Counted from the stretch's first letter, positions 1 through 7,259 are shown. The stretch is 23,957 bases of DNA from an uncultured Lachnospiraceae bacterium (GCA_947564305.1 CANOBT010000081.1:1-23957), one strand, 5' to 3'. Numbers and translations: made by a program. Notes: generated by a model not told the origin, from the letters alone.

Positions 1-99
1 CAACGGTACTCCCAGTTCGTCTGCTACCTCATACTTAAATTTGTCAAGTGCACCCTTTGCCTCAGGTACTGCTGCTCGATTAGATGAACGACTTGCCAT
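1..99 (-). CDS. Alpha/beta-type small acid-soluble spore protein (SASP), N-terminal part only
   Basis: The first 33 codons of a minus-strand gene are present; the rest lies beyond the left edge. The translation begins MASRSSNRAAVPEAKGALDK and continues with a KFKYEVADELGVPL-like stretch. This is the typical N-terminal block of alpha/beta SASPs, including the E-A-x-x-x-L-D-x-F-K-x-E-x-A-x-E-L-G signature. Such proteins coat DNA in the dormant spore, protect it from UV and heat damage, and are degraded by the GPR protease at germination. The start is set by an AAGGAGGAAATTAA ribosome-binding site directly before the ATG. The gene lies downstream of recG on the same strand with a 212-nt gap and is probably expressed separately in the forespore. 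I could not find a convincing sigma-G promoter. It indicates an endospore-forming host. Confidence 0.93.
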   Translation of the reverse strand, partial: MASRSSNRAAVPEAKGALDKFKYEVADELGVPL

Positions 100-126
100 T
101 TTAATTTCCTCCTTTTGCATCTTTTT

Positions 127-181
127 GTAACTTTTTGTTACTTCTTCGGTTTTTATTTTGTAACAGTTGTTTTTTGTTACA
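127..181. repeat. Two inverted repeats of a GTAAC/GTTAC core in the SASP leader
   Basis: Two inverted repeats with the same core sit 28-82 nt upstream of the SASP start codon. One is GTAAC-TTTTT-GTTAC at 127-141. The other is TGTAACA at 159-165 paired with TGTTACA at 175-181. They could be paired operator sites or weak RNA hairpins in the leader. The function is unknown. Confidence 0.45.
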
Positions 182-182
182 T

Positions 183-195
183 CCATATTATATGG
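183..195. promoter_or_regulatory. CCATATTATATGG palindrome upstream of SASP gene
   Basis: A 13-nt inverted repeat (CCATAT-T-ATATGG) lies next to the GTAAC repeats. Read on the minus strand it contains CATATAATA, which faintly resembles a forespore sigma-factor -10 element. No good -35 is visible at the right distance, so this may be an operator, a promoter part or chance. Confidence 0.25.
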
Positions 196-311
196 AGGAA
201 TTCAGGTTTTACACTGGAAGTTCCTGCCACTCGTGATTTTTTTCACAGCCGTTTTCAAATCCGTTTTTTACACGGCAACAGGAGTACTCACATCATTTCT
301 CTGCACTATCC

Positions 312-2372
312 TTATAATGTCGTTTCCAATGCATTTTTTGTTATCACATGCTCTAAGGCTCTTTTTAATTGGCTATTTTCTTGATTTTTCAGTTCAGGGT
401 CCTCTCCTAAAAGAGCTTTTGCCGCTTCACTCGCTTCCTTTAAAATATTTGCATCCTGAAAAACATCTCCTAACTGGAAATCCATTATGCCGCTCTGCCG
501 GATTCCGAACAAGTCACCTGGACCACGCAGACGCAAGTCTTCCCCTGCAATATAAAATCCATCGTTCGACTGATTCAATATCTCTAATCGCTCTCTTGTT
601 TCTTTTGATTTTGATGCACTCATGAAAATGCAGTACGACTGATGATGCCCTCGTCCCACACGGCCGCGAAGCTGATGAAGCTGAGCGAGTCCAAACCGCT
701 CCGCATTTTCAATCATAATCACAGAAGCATTGGGCACATCGATTCCCACCTCAATCACCGTAGTTGACACAAGTATCTGAATTTCGTTTCTGGAGAATTT
801 TTCCATAATCTCATCTTTTTGTGCCTGCTTCATTTTCCCATGGAGACAGGATACTACAATCCCCCGTCCCACAGCTTCCTTTACGACCTCTGTATAATCC
901 GTTACATTCTCTGCTTCCAGGCTGTCACTGTCTTCTACCATGGGACAGATAACATAACACTGCCGCCCGGAAAGAATCTGTTTTTTCATAAATTGATAGG
1001 CAGTATTTCGATAGCTCGTATCCACCACACAATTTTTGATAGGCAGACGGTTTTTCGGAAGCTCCTTTATTACAGAAATATCCAGGTCCCCATAGAGAAT
1101 GATTGCAAGTGTCCGGGGAATCGGCGTAGCACTCATGACCAAAATATGAGGATATACTCCTTTCCCCGCCAATGCCTCCCGCTGCTTGACCCCGAAACGA
1201 TGCTGCTCATCTGTCACCACAAGTGCCAGTCTTTGATATTCCACTTTTTCCTGTATCAAGGCATGAGTTCCTATAATAAGTTCTGACTCACCAGAAGAAA
1301 TGCGCGCATAGGCTTGTTTCTTTTCTTTTGCTGTCATAGAGCCTGTCAAAAGCTCTGTGTGCAGCGGAATTTCATATCCTGAAAGCATGCGGCTGATATT
1401 CTCAAAATGCTGTCTGGCAAGCACCTCGGTAGGAGCCATCAACGCAGCCTGGCATCCATTTAATCCGGCAAAGAGCATGGCAAGCAGAGCAACCACGGTC
1501 TTCCCAGATCCAACATCCCCCTGCACCAGTCGTGACATCACATGAATCCCTGTCATATCCTGCTTAATTTCCCGCCACACTGATTTCTGTGCATTGGTCA
1601 ATTCAAAAGGCAGCTTTTTGAGAAACTCATTTATCAACTCTTGTTCTCGAAAACAGTAAGGATTCAAAACTCTGTCCTCCTGCTCCTTCATCATCCGCAG
1701 TGACAGGATAAACAATAGGAATTCTTCAAAAACAAGCCGCTCTCTTGCATGATAAAATTCTTCTTTCGTCTCAGGAAAATGAATTCCACGGATAGCCTGT
1801 GAGTATTCAGCCAAATCATACTCCTTTTGAAGCTTTTCGGATAATATTCCCTCTCCCAAATCCACAGATTCTATGGCCTGTTTCATAGCTTTCAAAACAG
1901 CATTATTGGTAAGACCTGCTGTGAGTGGATACACAGGTTGCAGGGAAGCTCTTTTTTCTTCATATTTAATACTGGGATAAAATATTTCCGGATGTTCCAT
2001 CACGAGTCCGTCTTTTTTACACACAATTCTTCCGCGAAGTGTAATCACGCCACCTCGTGCAAATGTATTACGCAGGAATGGCATCCGAAACCAAACGACT
2101 TTTAATGTGCCGGTCAGATCTTTGAGATAAAGAGTCGTAATCTGCATCTTCGGGCTTCCTCCGACTTGCACTCTTCCATAAATAGCCCCTGTAACAGTCA
2201 TGGTCCGCCCTTCCTCAATCTCCCCCACTGTAACCGGGTCCTCGTATACCTCATACCCTCGTGGATAATAGCGAAGCAAATCACCCAGCGTATGAACTCC
2301 TGCTTTTTTGAATGATTTCTCCGCTTTCTCCCCAATTCCCTTCAACGCTCTGATTCCTAAATTCTCATCCAT
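312..2372 (-). CDS. recG: ATP-dependent DNA helicase RecG
   Basis: The 686-residue protein has the usual length for RecG, a monomeric double-strand DNA translocase that remodels stalled replication forks and branch-migrates recombination intermediates. The N-terminal wedge/OB-fold part covers about residues 1-230. The helicase core carries Walker A GDVGSGKT at 285-292, the DEQHRFG box (motif II) at 388-394 and the SATPIPR motif III at about 414-420. The C-terminal half has the ATTVIEVGIDVPNA-like and QLRGRVGRG motifs of RecG/Mfd-type helicases. The ATG start follows an AGGAG about 11 nt away. The gene is downstream of yloU-fakA, as in many Firmicutes, but a long hairpin with a T-run (2475-2531) lies in between, so it may have its own promoter or depend on read-through. 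Confidence 0.97.
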   Translation of the reverse strand: MDENLGIRALKGIGEKAEKSFKKAGVHTLGDLLRYYPRGYEVYEDPVTVGEIEEGRTMTVTGAIYGRVQVGGSPKMQITTLYLKDLTGTLKVVWFRMPFLRNTFARGGVITLRGRIVCKKDGLVMEHPEIFYPSIKYEEKRASLQPVYPLTAGLTNNAVLKAMKQAIESVDLGEGILSEKLQKEYDLAEYSQAIRGIHFPETKEEFYHARERLVFEEFLLFILSLRMMKEQEDRVLNPYCFREQELINEFLKKLPFELTNAQKSVWREIKQDMTGIHVMSRLVQGDVGSGKTVVALLAMLFAGLNGCQAALMAPTEVLARQHFENISRMLSGYEIPLHTELLTGSMTAKEKKQAYARISSGESELIIGTHALIQEKVEYQRLALVVTDEQHRFGVKQREALAGKGVYPHILVMSATPIPRTLAIILYGDLDISVIKELPKNRLPIKNCVVDTSYRNTAYQFMKKQILSGRQCYVICPMVEDSDSLEAENVTDYTEVVKEAVGRGIVVSCLHGKMKQAQKDEIMEKFSRNEIQILVSTTVIEVGIDVPNASVIMIENAERFGLAQLHQLRGRVGRGHHQSYCIFMSASKSKETRERLEILNQSNDGFYIAGEDLRLRGPGDLFGIRQSGIMDFQLGDVFQDANILKEASEAAKALLGEDPELKNQENSQLKRALEHVITKNALETTL

Positions 2373-2474
2373 CCCATTTTACACTCCTGCTCATTCTTGC
2401 CTCTTGATGAAAAAATGTAAGAAAATAATCCAGACAATTTACTCTTATTTTTCCATATAGCTCAAAAAATAATT

Positions 2475-2531
2475 ATCCCATGATGCTGTTGGAAACTCTT
2501 TATAAAAATATTTCCAACAATACCATGGGAT
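2475..2531 (-). terminator. Long hairpin with T-run between fakA and recG
   Basis: Two 21-nt arms (2475-2495 and 2511-2531) pair along their whole length with one mismatch and two G-U pairs, around a 15-nt loop. On the minus strand the hairpin is followed by AATTATTTTTTG, so it has the shape of an intrinsic terminator downstream of fakA. The stem is longer than most terminators. An mRNA-stabilising or processing hairpin, or a relic of a small inverted-repeat element, is also possible. Confidence 0.7.
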
Positions 2532-2565
2532 GAATTCTCATCTACTAACACAGTTATAATTCTTC

Positions 2566-4251
2566 CTATTCGACAGAAATTACATAGTAATAAATAGGCT
2601 GCCCACCATTTTGTACATCCACATCTGCATCTGGATATAGCTCTGCAATCTCTTGTCCAAACCTCTGAGCATCCTCTTCCCGGATATCCTCACCATAATA
2701 AAGACTGATCATCTCTGTCTCTTCGTCAGCCATCTTCTCTAGCATTTCCTTTGTAGCAGCCTCGACCGACTGCCCCACTGAAAGAATTCCGTTATCACCA
2801 ATTCCCATGATATCCCCTTCATGGATTTCCTTATCATCAATATGGGTATCACGAACCGCATAGGTCACCTGTCCGGTCTTAACATTTTTAATCTCTTCCA
2901 GCATGGTCTCTTCGTTCGTATCCACGTCTGCATCTGGCATGAAGCTAATCACTGCAGTAATTCCCTGTGGTACCGTCTTTGTAGGAATCACAATCACATC
3001 CTTGTCCTTTATGAGAGACTTGGCCTGATTTGCCGCTAACACAATATTTTTATTATTCGGAAGTATAAAGATATGGTCTGCATTCACCTGGTCAATTGCT
3101 GTCAGCATATCTTCGGTGCTTGGATTCATAGTCTGACCGCCTTCAATAATATAATCCACGCCCAGTTCTTTGAAAATCGTATTCATCCCATCTCCGATGG
3201 ACACCGAAATAAATCCCACGGATTTCCGCGGTTCCTTTTTCACTTCCTGTTCTTTTTTCTGCTTTGCAGCTTCTGCCTGTTCTGCCGCTAATTTTTCTGC
3301 ATCACGAATCAATTTTTCCTGATGCTCCTCACGCATATTATCAATCTTCATGCGTGAAAGCTGCCCGTAAGTTAAAGCCTTCTGAATCGCAAGCCCTGGG
3401 TCATTGGTATGCACATGTACTTTTACAATCTCGTCATCTGCTACACACACAATTGAATCCCCAATAGATTCCAGATATGACTTGAATTCAGCCTCATCCT
3501 TCTCTGTAAACTCATTGTTTGTCATGATGATAAATTCCGTACAATAACCAAACTTGATATCAGCCTCTGCCTGCACTCCCGGCTTCACCAGCTTGCTGCC
3601 GGCTCCTGCCTCAATCGCACTGTAGTCAACCTCTTTTCCTAAAAACGCCTCATAAGCACCATTCAATACCTCAATAAGCCCCTGGCCGCCGGAATCCACA
3701 ACTCCGGCTTCTTTCAATACCGGAAGCATATCCGGAGTCTTTTCCAACACTTCCTTCGCACAGGCAAGCACTTCTGGTATAAAAGCTTCCAAATCCTCCA
3801 TGCTCTCTGCAAGTTCCTGCGCTTTTTCTGATATACCTCTGGCAACCGTAAGGATGGTACCTTCTTTTGGTTTCATAACTGCCTTATAAGCTGTTGCGGT
3901 CGCCCGCTCGCAGGCAGCCGCAAGAATTTGTACATCAATCTCCTTATGTTCCCGAATCTCTTTTGTAAATCCCCGGAGAAGCTGGGAAAGGATTACACCT
4001 GAATTGCCTCTCGCACCACGCAGGGAACCTGAGGAAATCGCTTTGGATACAGACTTCATATCTGCCCTCTCCAATGCCTTGACTTCTTTTGCTGCAGACA
4101 TGATCGTCAGAGTCATATTCGTTCCTGTATCCCCATCCGGTACAGGAAATACATTCAGTTCATTGATCACTTCTTTTTTCGCTTCCAGATTCGCTGCTCC
4201 GGCTAGAAACATCTTCGTAAACAGCTCCACATTTATCGTTTTCGTTGCCAC
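2566..4251 (-). CDS. fakA: DAK2 domain fatty acid kinase FakA (YloV family)
   Basis: The 561-residue protein matches the YloV/FakA family. This is the ATP-binding subunit that, with a DegV-type FakB carrier, phosphorylates fatty acids to acyl-phosphate for phospholipid synthesis. The N-terminal DAK2 domain (about residues 9-200) shows the nucleotide/Mg-binding motif NVFPVPDGDTGTNM at 33-46 and a GARGNSGVILSQLLRG segment. A charged Ala/Glu/Lys linker follows a middle domain. The C-terminal domain has the family motif DYIIEGGQTMNPSTEDML and an ILPNNKN segment. The start is GTG at 4251, preceded by a strong GGAGG; no ATG fits. It lies 14 nt downstream of yloU, so the two are almost certainly co-transcribed. 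No fakB (degV) gene is in the window. Confidence 0.93.
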   Translation of the reverse strand: MATKTINVELFTKMFLAGAANLEAKKEVINELNVFPVPDGDTGTNMTLTIMSAAKEVKALERADMKSVSKAISSGSLRGARGNSGVILSQLLRGFTKEIREHKEIDVQILAAACERATATAYKAVMKPKEGTILTVARGISEKAQELAESMEDLEAFIPEVLACAKEVLEKTPDMLPVLKEAGVVDSGGQGLIEVLNGAYEAFLGKEVDYSAIEAGAGSKLVKPGVQAEADIKFGYCTEFIIMTNNEFTEKDEAEFKSYLESIGDSIVCVADDEIVKVHVHTNDPGLAIQKALTYGQLSRMKIDNMREEHQEKLIRDAEKLAAEQAEAAKQKKEQEVKKEPRKSVGFISVSIGDGMNTIFKELGVDYIIEGGQTMNPSTEDMLTAIDQVNADHIFILPNNKNIVLAANQAKSLIKDKDVIVIPTKTVPQGITAVISFMPDADVDTNEETMLEEIKNVKTGQVTYAVRDTHIDDKEIHEGDIMGIGDNGILSVGQSVEAATKEMLEKMADEETEMISLYYGEDIREEDAQRFGQEIAELYPDADVDVQNGGQPIYYYVISVE

Positions 4252-4265
4252 GACAAGTATCCTCC

Positions 4266-4628
4266 TTAATCTATCACTCTGACACCTTCCACGAAGATGT
4301 TGATTTTCTCGACCGTCATACCAGTAAATTCCTCTACCTTATACTTTACGTTATTTACCAGGTTATCAGAAACGGACAAAATATTCACACCATATGAAAC
4401 AATCACATGGAAGTTCAAAGTAAGGTTATTCTCCTCGGAAATTGCAATCTGGATGCCATGGGTCAGGCTCTCCTTCTTTAACAGCCTCACCAACCCATCC
4501 GTCATGTTGACAGCCGCCATCCCAACAATGCCAAAGCACTCTACTGCAACAGAACCGGCATATTTCGCAATCACATCAGGATTAATTGTAATGATCCCTA
4601 AATCTGTACTCATACTGCCTTTCATCAT
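4266..4628 (-). CDS. Asp23/Gls24 family envelope stress protein (YloU)
   Basis: This 120-residue protein belongs to the Asp23/Gls24 (DUF322) family. The segment GIITINPDVIAKYAGSVAVE near the N-terminus and the conserved end TVEKINIFVEGVRV are typical. Members are small cytoplasmic or membrane-associated proteins linked to cell-envelope stress; the YloU branch regularly sits beside the DAK2 kinase gene, as here. I place the start at the ATG ending at 4628 (MMKGSMSTD), because GGGAGG lies 7 nt before it. An upstream in-frame start at 4643 would put that site inside the coding region. The promoter at 4688-4716 probably drives yloU-fakA. Its exact biochemical role is not known. Confidence 0.9.
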   Translation of the reverse strand: MMKGSMSTDLGIITINPDVIAKYAGSVAVECFGIVGMAAVNMTDGLVRLLKKESLTHGIQIAISEENNLTLNFHVIVSYGVNILSVSDNLVNNVKYKVEEFTGMTVEKINIFVEGVRVID

Positions 4629-4687
4629 ATATTGACCTCCCATTCTGAATGATGTACGCTCGGAATCTCCCTTGCAAAAGTATTCCT

Positions 4688-4716
4688 ATTATACTCTTTT
4701 TGGATAAACTTTACAA
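4688..4716 (-). promoter_or_regulatory. Sigma-A-type promoter for yloU-fakA
   Basis: On the minus strand, TTGTAA (4716-4711) and TATAAT (4693-4688) are separated by exactly 17 nt, about 60 nt upstream of the yloU start. The 325-nt yloU-rpmB gap holds this promoter, an AT-rich stretch with T and A runs (about 4740-4830), the divergent rpmB promoter and the rpmB leader. I saw no gene in the gap. Confidence 0.8.
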
Positions 4717-4828
4717 TACTGATATTTAAATTGTAGCAAAAACTAATTTTTTTTATTATTATTTTCTCCTTTTTTAAAAAACTTACAAAAAAACTTGCAA
4801 AAAGTCACCCTTAAATTACAAAAAATGC

Positions 4829-4857
4829 TTGCAATCAAGAGTTCTATCTGCTAAGAT
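4829..4857 (+). promoter_or_regulatory. Sigma-A-type promoter for rpmB
   Basis: TTGCAA (4829-4834) and TAAGAT (4852-4857) are 17 nt apart on the plus strand. Transcription would start near 4864 and leave a leader of about 90 nt before rpmB. The promoter is back-to-back with the yloU promoter, with an A/T-rich spacer of about 110 nt between the two -35 boxes. Confidence 0.72.
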
Positions 4858-4953
4858 ATTTATGTTGTGAGTCTGTGCGGCAGTATTGCGGCAGCGTAAT
4901 CAAGCTTCATAGGTGAATAATCACTTATTTTCAGATTGTTAGGAGGTGCAGTG

Positions 4954-5139
4954 ATGGCAAAATGTGCTATTTGTGATAAGGGTGCCCATTTCGGTAACAG
5001 TGTAAGCCACTCTCATAGAAAGACACCAAAGATGTGGAAGTCAAACATAAAATCAGTCCGTGTAAAGACTGAAGGCGGTTCAAAGAAGATGTATGTATGT
5101 ACATCCTGTTTGAGATCCGGACGTGTAGAACGCGCATAA
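4954..5139 (+). CDS. rpmB: 50S ribosomal protein L28, zinc-binding (C+) form
   Basis: The 61-residue protein beginning MAKCAICDKG is ribosomal protein L28, a small subunit of the large ribosomal particle. Four cysteines in two pairs (C4/C7 and C49/C52) form the zinc ribbon of the C+ version; many bacteria also carry a zinc-free copy induced by zinc starvation. The ATG at 4954 is preceded by AGGAGGTGCAGTG, a strong ribosome-binding site. An in-frame start 18 nt upstream would cover that site and add non-family residues. It is a single-gene transcript with its own promoter and terminator, divergent from yloU-fakA-recG, an order common in Firmicutes. Confidence 0.97.
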   Translation: MAKCAICDKGAHFGNSVSHSHRKTPKMWKSNIKSVRVKTEGGSKKMYVCTSCLRSGRVERA

Positions 5140-5171
5140 GGAATATTGCGGCATGAATTTTGATAACACAT

Positions 5172-5204
5172 AAAAACCAGTATCTTGGAAGGTACTGGTT
5201 TTTT
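5172..5204. terminator. Bidirectional intrinsic terminator after rpmB
   Basis: AAAACCAGTA (5173-5182) pairs with TACTGGTTTT (5193-5202), with a 10-nt loop and T-runs on both sides when read from either strand. It ends rpmB on the plus strand. It also lies 18 nt past the stop of the minus-strand small membrane protein gene, so it can end that long operon too. Confidence 0.88.
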
Positions 5205-5222
5205 CATGCCATCATGTCTCTT

Positions 5223-5363
5223 CTATTTACAGAATAATACATACCCTGCCGCCAGACATACACAGAACAGCACAACTCTCAAAATAGATGTAGACGGAAT
5301 CAGCAAAATCAAGAACATTCCCATTGCAGCACAAAGTAAAGCAAAGCCAATCATCCGCTTCAT
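5223..5363 (-). CDS. 46-residue hydrophobic membrane protein, unknown function
   Basis: A short minus-strand reading frame encodes 46 residues, starting MKRMIGFALLCAAMGMFLIL and ending GYVLFCK. Two hydrophobic segments (about residues 4-22 and 28-44), separated by a PSTS turn, suggest a two-pass membrane hairpin. The start has only a modest AGGA site 9 nt upstream. It is the last gene after gerW/ytfJ on the same strand and ends just before the terminator at 5172-5204, which supports its being a real terminal gene of that operon. I recognise the type as a small conserved protein of related clostridia but know no function. Codon periodicity alone cannot settle a frame this short. Confidence 0.66.
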   Translation of the reverse strand: MKRMIGFALLCAAMGMFLILLIPSTSILRVVLFCVCLAAGYVLFCK

Positions 5364-5438
5364 AAATAAAAGTCCTGACCACTCTTATTGCACTTATCCT
5401 ATCTTATGCCATCCCTTAGTTATATATGCCTTATTCGT

Positions 5439-5455
5439 ATCTGTTCTGAACAGAT
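5439..5455. repeat. 17-nt perfect inverted repeat after gerW
   Basis: ATCTGTTC-T-GAACAGAT is a perfect 8-bp inverted repeat around one base, 4 nt past the gerW/ytfJ stop. There is no T-run, so it is not a typical terminator. It could be an RNA hairpin punctuating the transcript before the small membrane protein gene, or a protein-binding site. Confidence 0.5.
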
Positions 5456-5459
5456 GTCC

Positions 5460-5864
5460 TTACTCTTCCTTTGCATCTGCAGCCGCATCCAAAATATCAG
5501 CCACATCCTCCTCGGTCACTTTATCTTCTTTTCTTTCCGTAATCTTATCTAACACCTCCGGCACCAAGTCGAATAGCTTTGTAATAGTATCCTGGTTTTT
5601 AATATTCACTAATCTGGTTGTCCCATCCTTGATGACAAGCACTGCGCTAGGTGTCATCTTCCCACCGAGTCCGCCGGAACCTTTATCTCTTTTTTCCCCC
5701 TGATTAGCTCCGACCCCAATGCCAAAGGAGACATCTATCAGCGGGAGAATGGTGATATCGTCTACCCGGACTGCATCTCCCACCACGGTCTTACTGGAAA
5801 CGAACCCATCCATCCCTTTAAACAAAGATTCCACCGTACTTTTCAAACTGTTTGTTCCTGACAT
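5460..5864 (-). CDS. ytfJ: GerW family sporulation protein (YtfJ)
   Basis: The 134-residue protein fits the GerW/YtfJ family: a sporulation gene product found in spore-formers and in B. subtilis connected with L-alanine-triggered germination. Typical features are the SLFKGMDGFVSSKTVVGDAV segment near the N-terminus, DITILPLIDVSFGIGVG, a Gly-rich GSGGLGGKMTPSAVLVI stretch, and a NIKNQDTITKLFDLVPEV segment. A charged tail follows. A GGAGGAATAGAAAC site precedes the ATG. It lies 53 nt downstream of the DUF2953 gene; B. subtilis has the same ytfI-ytfJ pairing, which supports both calls. Confidence 0.93.
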   Translation of the reverse strand: MSGTNSLKSTVESLFKGMDGFVSSKTVVGDAVRVDDITILPLIDVSFGIGVGANQGEKRDKGSGGLGGKMTPSAVLVIKDGTTRLVNIKNQDTITKLFDLVPEVLDKITERKEDKVTEEDVADILDAAADAKEE

Positions 5865-5917
5865 GTTTCTATTCCTCCTTATATTCTTTCATCCTGTCCA
5901 CAATCGGATACTTGTTT

Positions 5918-6913
5918 TTACTTAAAAATCATTTTTTTGATATCGAGAACTGTTCTCCTCACATCCCTGTTCCAGACCATATTCCATGCGAGCACTGCCA
6001 TCGGCCATAATCGTACTGAACCTTTGACAGATATCCCTCCATCCAACACTTTATGTTCAAAATCTGGTTGAAGCTGAATTTCCCAATAGGGAGTGAGCAT
6101 ACTGAGACCGGCCAATACCTGTCCGGTAATGCAGGGATCCTCAAATCCAAATTCCAGGTTTCCATCCACCTGTTTCGGGCGCATTCTAAACAGCAATTTT
6201 TTTAATTCCACAAGCAGTTTTATAAACGCTGCCTGGTGCATGCCGTTCTCCAAAAATGCCTTTATCTCTTCCGCTTTCTTAGATAATGCTTTTATCTTAT
6301 CACAAATACGTAAGAATGTATATTTTATCTTTTCAAATATCGAAGCAATTTTATCAACTACAGAATCTGGACCACTGTCTGCATCTTTCTCTAAACCACC
6401 ATTTATCTGCTGTTTCGAACTTGCTGAAGCCGTCTTCGTGTGTTCTACAGCATCAGACTCCTCTGCTGCTGTTTCTTCCGGTGTATCTTCCTCCACATCG
6501 CTCAGGACTTTATCTTCAGCATCCGCGTCTTCATCCTTCTTTTCCATTTCCCCTGCGACATCCGCGTCTTCGTCCTTCTCTTCCATTTCCCCTGCAACAT
6601 CCGTGTCTTCGTCCTTCTCTTCCGTTTCCTCTTCGTTTACCGTCACTCCGCTTTGTCCCAATTTTATCCATGCTGCCCGAACATTCCAGGTCAGCTTTTT
6701 TTCCTCGTAGTTCACGATGCCGCTGACCAGATGAAAAAACAAGTAAAACCTCACCCCGGCTTCAAGAGTAGACAGTTTTCCTTTGCACCTTGCCTCTACC
6801 TGATAGCGAAGAGGTGTAAAAAGCGCAAACAAAAAAACAAGCACGATCAGCCCTAGCACTACCAGAAAAATCCAACCTAAGATTTTTAAAACGAACAAAA
6901 TAATCTGTAACAT
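5918..6913 (-). CDS. DUF2953 domain protein (YtfI-like) with acidic repeat insert
   Basis: This 331-residue protein has an N-terminal membrane segment (about residues 5-30, MLQIILFVLKILGWIFLVVL), then TPLRYQVEARC and a KLTWNVRAAWIKLG segment. The DUF2953 C-terminal part includes LFRMRPKQVDGNLEFGFEDP and GISVKGSVRLWP. The family is paired with gerW/ytfJ in spore-formers and has no settled function. I start at the ATG ending at 6913, one nt after the stop of the upstream gene, with GAGGAAAGG just before it inside that gene. A TTG 21 nt upstream is also in frame. The middle holds about 60 acidic residues with a tandem repeat, expected to be disordered. Confidence 0.88.
   Translation of the reverse strand: MLQIILFVLKILGWIFLVVLGLIVLVFLFALFTPLRYQVEARCKGKLSTLEAGVRFYLFFHLVSGIVNYEEKKLTWNVRAAWIKLGQSGVTVNEEETEEKDEDTDVAGEMEEKDEDADVAGEMEKKDEDADAEDKVLSDVEEDTPEETAAEESDAVEHTKTASASSKQQINGGLEKDADSGPDSVVDKIASIFEKIKYTFLRICDKIKALSKKAEEIKAFLENGMHQAAFIKLLVELKKLLFRMRPKQVDGNLEFGFEDPCITGQVLAGLSMLTPYWEIQLQPDFEHKVLDGGISVKGSVRLWPMAVLAWNMVWNRDVRRTVLDIKKMIFK
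6521..6628 (-). repeat. Three tandem 39-nt units encoding an acidic peptide repeat
   Basis: Near-identical 39-nt units at 6521-6559 and 6560-6598, with a diverging third from 6599 to about 6628, encode repeats of roughly EMEEKDEDADVAG in the DUF2953 protein. Because 39 is a multiple of three, copy number can change without breaking the frame. The period could mediate slippage. Confidence 0.88.
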
Positions 6914-6914
6914 T

Positions 6915-7259
6915 TTATGCTTGCCTTTCCTCAAACTCTCTCTGCCGTTTTAAAAGGAACTGTCTGATATCTGTCCCTTCTGTCTGCGACAAAACCTCCT
7001 GAGCAATCTCCTCCACTAAATACATTGCCGCATCATATCCCTCTGCGATTCCGACAACAAATATAAGCTCATCATCATACATCGGCTGCTGTAAAAGATA
7101 TGCCGGAAAAAATTCCAAATGGTTCTGTTCTCCCTGTGCCAAAGTCAGTACATACAGCGTTGGCTGCAAGGTCCGCTCCATTAACTTCCTTATGACTTTT
7201 TGCTTCTTTTTCTGCAACCCATCACTCACATATAAATCACAATAACATTTAATCCTCAT
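6915..7259 (-). CDS. 114-residue protein of unknown function
   Basis: I do not recognise this family. The product, MRIKCYCDLYVSDGLQKKKQ onward, is soluble, with no signal peptide or membrane segment. An N-terminal basic stretch (KKKQKVIRKLMER) precedes a strand-rich middle (TLYVLTLAQGEQNHLEFFPA), and the C-terminus is predicted helical and charged. I start at the ATG ending at 7259, since AAAGGAAAGAAATC precedes it and it clears the PBP stop at 7273. It is tightly packed: 13 nt after the PBP gene and 1 nt before the DUF2953 start. It is therefore a co-translated member of the cluster, and a role in envelope or sporulation work is only inference from position. Confidence 0.82.
   Translation of the reverse strand: MRIKCYCDLYVSDGLQKKKQKVIRKLMERTLQPTLYVLTLAQGEQNHLEFFPAYLLQQPMYDDELIFVVGIAEGYDAAMYLVEEIAQEVLSQTEGTDIRQFLLKRQREFEERQA

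Noticed and set aside
100..311. A sigma-G promoter for the SASP gene
   Set aside because: CATATAATA could be a -10, but no matching -35 is found 16-18 nt upstream, so I did not call it.
2373..2460. A separate promoter for recG
   Set aside because: TTGAGC and TAAATT lie 18 nt apart, but the match is too weak to call without transcript data.
4936..4953. Upstream start for rpmB (six extra residues)
   Set aside because: These codons contain the AGGAGG ribosome-binding site, and L28 proteins start at MAKC.
5439..5455. LexA/SOS box reading of the palindrome
   Set aside because: The Firmicute LexA site needs GAAC-4 nt-GTTC; here the half-sites are in the opposite order (GTTC-T-GAAC), and the site lies downstream of a stop codon.
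5185..5703. Plus-strand 172-codon open frame after rpmB
   Set aside because: It runs through the terminator and antisense to gerW and the small membrane gene, has no ribosome-binding site and no recognisable protein features.
6093..6856. Several plus-strand Ser- or Phe/Leu-rich open frames over the DUF2953 gene
   Set aside because: They are antisense shadows of the acidic tandem repeat, which lacks stops on both strands because of its composition.
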